Below, one piece after another: positions 58,901 through 64,000 of a DNA stretch of 64,000 nucleotides. Within the stretch, counting starts at the first letter, position 1. Every line of letters starts with the position of its first letter. The stretch lies in NCBI RefSeq assembly GCF_000003815.2, contig NC_049980.1, positions 22,147,249 through 22,211,248 on the forward strand. Reading direction: 5' to 3'. A model generated the notes under the pieces. It saw nothing but the letters and a program-made list of their open reading frames with translations. It did not search any database and was not told the DNA's origin. Both the position numbers and the translations under genes were made by a program. The stretch comes from Branchiostoma floridae. Its lineage: Eukaryota; Chordata; Leptocardii; Amphioxiformes; Branchiostomatidae.

Positions 58901-60731
58901 AAAAGTCAGCAATAGGTATGTCCTAACCTGTTTTCTGGCAGATCTGCCAGGCATTTTGTTGCGTGTTTAGGGTGCATCAGGACAGCATCGTAGGGGTCCT
59001 CCCTCCTGTAGGCAGGTAATGTCATGGTAGATGTTGTCATTATATCATACAATGAGCAATCTAAATCTATCCTTGTGGATGCAGTGTTAAACTGAAGGAC
59101 AACTACTGCCAAGTTTAAAGTCAAAATTTGCATACTTACTCCAGCACAGCACCAATGACCATATTAGGAGGCAGAGTTGACTGAAGATCCTTCAATGAGT
59201 GCACCACAAAGTCTACCCTGTAAAGACATGGAGGGAAAACATATACAATAAGCTTAAATGGGGTGGTATGCAGAAAAAAGGAAGGGTAGCAAGTACTTAA
59301 TATAAACTTATCATTGCTTGCTCTTGTCACTACAGAAACCAATGAATGAACTGCAGTATAAAAAGTCGCAGTCAGACAGAAGAATACCCACCGTCCATCA
59401 TCCAGTGCCTTCTCCAGCTCCTTTGTGAACAGACTCTTCTCTCCTATCTAGGATAACATTCAAGTGAAAAGTTGCACTGGAGTGAACTAGTCCATAGAGT
59501 GAAGCAACCAGAGGAATAAAAAATCTTTGAAGATGTAATGTGTGCGTATCTGAGTTTGTCAACAAGTTGGATACCAAAAGTGCATTGTTTCTTATGAAAG
59601 TTTTTTTTCCAAGAACAATTTCCATAAGGTATTTATTCTTACTGGTTTCTATATTCTTTGCCTTCATTTCAACATTGTGAGGCACATAAATACCTTTGAG
59701 AGGGCTGTGTCAAGAATCTTGTCACCCGTAGTAGACATGGAAACTGAAAAAAAAGAGTGCCATTGTAAGTAATGCTTCATAAAAAAAAGGTTATCTACAG
59801 AATATTTTTGATAACATTAGTTTACCTTAATGTATATATGTCTATGGGCTAGTTCCTGTGGACTACATGAATAAGTGACATTTGGTTCTTACTTATTTCA
59901 AAGTCTACATCGTCACACAGTTTCTTGAGGGACGCCACCACACTGTTGGTCTGGATCATGGCAAGCTAGATCAACAGGAGAAAAGTTTAAGGTAAATGTC
60001 TCTTCAAACATGTCTACATAACGTCACTAGTTCCTCACTGCTCACCTCAACTTTCTTCACCAATTCCAAAAAAGCTACTCTCACCAGTCAAGACAAGAAG
60101 ATGTTATGTAGAACATTTAAAGAAAGGTAGAAAATCAATTCAGAAAGTCAGTCTTCTTCTTTTTGCCACAATGGAGGAAGTTCATGCTCTTGAAAATCAA
60201 AATCTTAAATGTCTGTCGATTCCTTAATTAATGATTAGGCCGAGGTTAGGCCACACCAATTTCATTTCTTGTTTCTCGGATTTTTTTCAGAAAAAAATTA
60301 GGTCGGTCGGTCAAAAAAAAATTTAAAAAACTTTTGCAAAAAGTCGGGGGTAGGAGAGATCGAGGGGCATACTCAAGTTACAGTTAATTTAGGGGGTCCC
60401 TGGTAGCAAAGTCCACAGTTTAAAGAAAAATTATAAACGTACCATCCAAAATAGGCACGTACAGCTACTGGAATTTGAGGCCTATAGTTAATTTGAGAAA
60501 GGAGAGGCTGTAAAATTTTGTCAACACGAAGTGTGGCCTGGGAATTCGAAAAGTTTTTTTTTTCAAATCAGAAAAAAATAGGGTTGTGGAATCCAAGAAA
60601 CGACAAATAAAATTGGTGTGGCCTTATATTCTTGACAAGCCGTAATGATAATAATATGCACAGTTCTGTACCTGGCTTTTTCTTGTCCCAACTCGAACCG
60701 TCTTCCTTCCCTCGGTGGTTTCCGCAGACAT
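55903..60731 (-). CDS. HMBS: Hydroxymethylbilane synthase (porphobilinogen deaminase)
   Basis: Twelve coding exons in reading order: 60731-60672, 59965-59893, 59743-59694, 59447-59392, 59217-59140, 59005-58928, 58695-58620, 58408-58256, 57781-57662, 57419-57366, 56705-56616, 56082-55903. Every junction is GT-AG and in phase; the product is 355 residues. The enzyme joins four porphobilinogen units into hydroxymethylbilane in cytosolic haem synthesis. Visible marks: [36 protein letters not shown] with Lys89 and catalytic Asp90, GTSSVRR with Arg140-Arg141, [26 protein letters not shown], and [10 protein letters not shown] with Cys252, the residue that carries the dipyrromethane cofactor. The C-terminal [12 protein letters not shown] also fits. 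The stop overlaps a possible AATAAA. The start gives the cytosolic-type N-terminus [10 protein letters not shown]. It is head to head with SKIC3. Confidence 0.97.
60249..60623. mobile_element. PIF/Harbinger-like MITE, GGCCACACCAATTT ends
   Basis: GGCCACACCAATTTCATTTC at the left is inverted at the right (AAATAAAATTGGTGTGGCC), flanked by TTA at 60246-60248 and 60624-60626. The 375-bp interior is noncoding. It lies in HMBS intron 1. Confidence 0.75.
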
Positions 60732-62119
60732 CCTGGTTCTTTGCACGTGAAGTCCGCTAGTTGATATATTACAGAAAACTACAGGGAAAAAATCATAACA
60801 CAAATTACAGCTATCCCAAAGAAGAACTGATAATGGCTATTCCATCTGTGATTTATGCCTGGGATCGATGGCTAAGAGTGAGTTTATGCAGTGCTCCAAA
60901 GAGAAACTTCTTGTTGTTATTATTAGATAATGCTTCACTGGTGCTCCGTTCTGAAGAGTTATTGAAAGACAGAAGTCAACTACAACCAACTTTATTCCAT
61001 GATTATTGAATAAGAGTAGAATCTGCATCAAATTCATAGTTCAAAAACCTCTTTTTTCGGTGTTAACGCACGTGACGTTAGGTTCTCTGAGATCTTTCCC
61101 ACGCCAATTATGCAAAATATAATATGCAAATCTTTCCTGATCGATCACAAATAAAGCTAACATATGGCACTGTGTGGTAACGTTACGTGGTGTGCATAAT
61201 ATGTAGGACGAGCAAGCGATTGAAGGTCGATGGAAAGGAATTTTTCACGAAGCATTAGTCACATAAAACCCCTCAACGTTATCTTATACAATACTCACCC
61301 ACAACACTTTCCCTATGATTACTTGAACACTTTGAGTGACTTTTTAGGAGCAGCAAGCTAGTCTAGCAGAAAATGTGATGGGATGATAGCTTGTGATGAC
61401 CCTTGAACTTTCACCTAAGAAAGCGATAAAACACTTACATGTGGACAGTTCAAACATGTAGAGTAGGGGTTAAAACACAAATAAATAACAGTCAAAGATG
61501 TTCATAAAATATAATTTGGTTTCTTAAAGATTATTTATACCTACCATTCAGACCTGGATTGCAGAAAAATACTTTCAGTCTGTCTCTACGTTTTGTCGCC
61601 CTCAAAAGTCGAAAGTTCCGGGTTGGCATCATTTCTTGCACTTTTGTCTGTCTTTCTCTCCTTTCATCGCCGAATGTGTGCCCTGGAGACAATAGCAAGT
61701 ATAGTAGAAGATAACGGCTTATCCGGTTAGTTGTTTGGAATACAGAGGTTTATCGATGCCATTCGGAAAAGAATTTTACACCAAACGTGTGCCTCAGCTC
61801 ACCAACGTGCCTTGTTAAGTTGTTTCATGATGAGCACAGCTCAGTCAGAGTGTCCATGTTCTAGAGTTTCCATAGGAAGGATACGTGGTTGAGTGAGGGG
61901 GCGTGGTGTGTGAAAATGTATAGAATTAGTTAGGAGGGGGCCAGTGTTTCGCCTGAAATTCTGTCAAACCAAGGAAAATATGATGTGTTCATCGTAAGTC
62001 GCTGTCAATTTTTTTCTCACCCATGAACCGCCCCCCCCCCTCCAACTGATGAATTTGCCCTGACCCCTTGCAGACCTGCTGTCCACTGAACTGACGTCAC
62101 AGCTGGATGGTTCAGGATC
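60732..62119. other. HMBS-SKIC3 divergent promoter region
   Basis: It contains an E-box CACGTG at 60744-60749, 15 bases upstream of the HMBS ATG. A possible HMBS 5' non-coding exon on the minus strand ends with donor GTAGGT (61544-61539), with acceptor CTAG at 60757. A SKIC3 5' UTR acceptor (CCCTTGCAG) ends at 62073. No TATA box was seen. Confidence 0.45.
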
Positions 62120-63876
62120 ATGTCCAGTAAGGAGACCAAAGCAGCGCTGAAAGCAGCTCGGGAGGCTATCAGGAAGAAGGAATACAAGGAGGCTCTGAAA
62201 CATTGCAAGGTGACTGATAAATGGCAACTTACCTGTAAAAATTTCATACCCTATAACGTTATCTGTACACAATTATTTTTAATACAAAGAAGTACATGCC
62301 AAGGAGATTTGATCAGTCATTGACAGCTTGATCCTGCTCAAGTTGAAATGACCTGAAGCCTATATCATGTGACCTGAATGTAAGCGTGATGCAGGGCTTT
62401 AGCCAGCTCGAAATTTTTTTCCGTCAGCCAATTACAATCGTCGCGAAAACCGCGAAAATTAATTAGAAGGACTGAACTGAGACCTTGAAAAACGGGTTTT
62501 AATGAGATTATCGTATGCGAAAGGGCGCCGACACACATTGTCAACAATCATAACAATAGCAAAACAAACAGTGTGTGGCTTTTACGGCTGTGGACGGCGT
62601 CCCCAAGCCGCCTGTAGCTTCCACCAAGGATTGTTGTCCGTCAAGGTTGACCAAGGAGCTTTTATTAGGCTGATAAAAGCTCCTTGGGCTGACGGATTGG
62701 TTTTAAACATTTTCCGTCAGACGCAGCAAATTTCTGTCAATTGACGGAAAAACGGACGCTGGCTAGACCCCTGGCGTGATGCCAGCAACAGGTCAAAGGT
62801 GACAGGCAGGCAGTATCGGCCCCCGTCTTGGTTGAGCTAGAGGACTAATCAAAAGCTTGTTGGTAAGAATGTTGAATGGAATTAAAAATAAATAGAGTGT
62901 AAACCCTTTTTGATATCAATAACCATTACCTTCATACCAGTATTTTCCAATACTTAGTTAGACACATTTTCATTCACTGTGACAATCACAGCAACCAAAA
63001 ATCAGCATGCCACAACGATTGACCAATAATTGGTCATTCGTTGTGGCATCCTGAGTTTTTGTTGCTGTGGTTGTGGTTTTGCTTGAAATATATTTTATAA
63101 TTTTTGCTATCAAATTATATTGACAAATCTCCATTCCAAATTCTTATATGCAACTTATTGTTGATATCAACTTTTTAATGTAACATAGAGATTATCGAGG
63201 TCTCAAAAATGTTGAACTAATGTTGAACCAAATTTATTACATTAAACCATTCTATGAATATCACTCAACATTGTTCTTATTAGGTATGTTATTTAAATCT
63301 ATCAACAGGATGTCCTGAAACAAGACAAGAACAACTACCATGCGCTGGTGTTTGTGGGCGTGGCAGCAGCTGAGTTGGACCAGCCTGACCAGGCACAGGC
63401 GGCGTACCGGCGGGCAGCGGAGGCCGAACCAGACCAGCTGCTGGCATGGCAGGTCTGTGTCTGGTTGTAAAGGACATTCAGGCAGCTCTGTCTACCAGTG
63501 TGGACCGCTGGACAAAGCTTCCTGGAAATGCAGTGTGAAGACTTTTTTTGTCTACCCTTGCACAGTATAATCAAATAGTGGATACTACACTCGACCATCT
63601 TTTAACAGCACAGTAGCCTGGCAAGCATATTATGGTTATATTGATGTTTCACAGTTTGCACCTCATGTGATGAAACATTCTCAAGAGTGTGTAGTGATAT
63701 GAAAGTCTAGGAAAACATTATAGGAGCAAACACAAACCAAAAATGTGTGCTTGATAAATGAAGAGAATTTGTGATAATCTACAGGGTCTGTGTGGGTTCT
63801 ATGAAAAGCTGAACAGACCTGACCAGAGGCAGGAACTGTCTGATGTCTACAGCAGACTGATGAAGCTGTGTCACAG
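62120..63876 (+). CDS. SKIC3: SKIC3/TTC37, TPR subunit of the Ski complex (5' part)
   Basis: Coding exons 62120-62209, 63309-63452 and 63785-63876 are seen (phases 0, 0, 2); the gene continues beyond the window. It begins [20 protein letters not shown], then [46 protein letters not shown] and [17 protein letters not shown]. These are the first TPR helices, very like vertebrate TTC37. The full protein (about 1560 residues in vertebrates) is the scaffold that, with the SKIC2 helicase and SKIC8, feeds RNA to the cytoplasmic exosome. The ATG lies 47 bases inside an exon whose acceptor is at 62073, so a non-coding first exon exists upstream. Confidence 0.93.
62392..62773. mobile_element. hAT MITE with perfect 8-bp target duplication
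   Basis: The ends CAGGGCTTTAGCCAGC and GCTGGCTAGACCCCTG are inverted, and GCGTGATG flanks both sides (62384-62391 and 62774-62781). Internal TTTTTCCGTCAG/TGACGGAAAAA repeats are also inverted. It is noncoding, in SKIC3 intron 1. Confidence 0.85.
62987..63070. repeat. 84-bp palindrome
   Basis: CACAGCAACCAAAAATCAG and CATGCCACAACGATTGACCAAT are matched by inverted sequence right up to the centre (ATTGGTCATTCGTTGTGGCAT, then GTTGCTGTG). It is in SKIC3 intron 1, probably a tiny foldback element. Confidence 0.75.
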
Positions 63877-64000
63877 GTAAACATTGGCGATGATGTGTCT
63901 ATCAATGAATATCTTAGCAGCTAACATACACTTTCCACTAGAGGCTGTTACTGCCCTGCGATGGCTGAATGACCAAAGATTTCATGGATTGTGAGGTCGC

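Overview
This is a 64-kb piece of an intron-rich animal genome. The gene content and the very dense short inverted-repeat DNA transposons point to an invertebrate chordate, most likely a lancelet (Branchiostoma). That is inference: no marker gene settles the species. There are no bacterial features. Seven runs of N (100 to 499 bases) show a draft assembly.

Layout. (1) 1-4860, minus: 5' two thirds of a membrane-anchored glycoside hydrolase family 31 gene of the MYORG/SITS-binding-protein type, running off the left edge. (2) 6461-9708, minus: a complete six-exon secreted fibrinogen-related protein gene whose last conserved beta-strand lies just beyond an in-frame stop. (3) 12144-30744, plus: a gene of at least 22 exons for a large J-domain protein with a ubiquitin-interacting motif and a proline-rich tail; I recognise no described protein with this layout. 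(4) 34890-42530, plus: a seven-exon TLC-domain membrane protein, TLCD4/TMEM56 type. (5) 49758-52676, plus: a three-exon gene for a 110-residue secreted ten-cysteine peptide of the prokineticin (AVIT) type. (6) 55903-60731, minus: a complete twelve-exon hydroxymethylbilane synthase (haem synthesis). (7) 62120 to the right edge, plus: first three coding exons of SKIC3/TTC37, the TPR subunit of the Ski complex. Exon boundaries were placed by hand from GT-AG sites, and reading phase closes across every junction listed except at the assembly gap in gene 3.

The genes are not an operon or pathway; they are unrelated neighbours. HMBS and SKIC3 are head to head about 1.4 kb apart, and the fibrinogen-related gene and the J-domain gene are head to head about 2.4 kb apart.

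Between and inside the genes are many mobile elements: a Tigger/pogo-type element with a relic of a CENP-B-like helix-turn-helix, PIF/Harbinger-like elements with 3-bp TTA/TAA duplications, hAT-like and Mutator-like short elements, tRNA-derived SINEs, foldback elements, a 660-bp palindrome, a 97-102-bp minisatellite, and a pair of inverted 0.7-kb repeats that flank the prokineticin-like gene. The most interesting items are the prokineticin-like peptide, the J-domain/UIM protein and the nonsense codon in a 12-bp tandem repeat of the fibrinogen-related gene.
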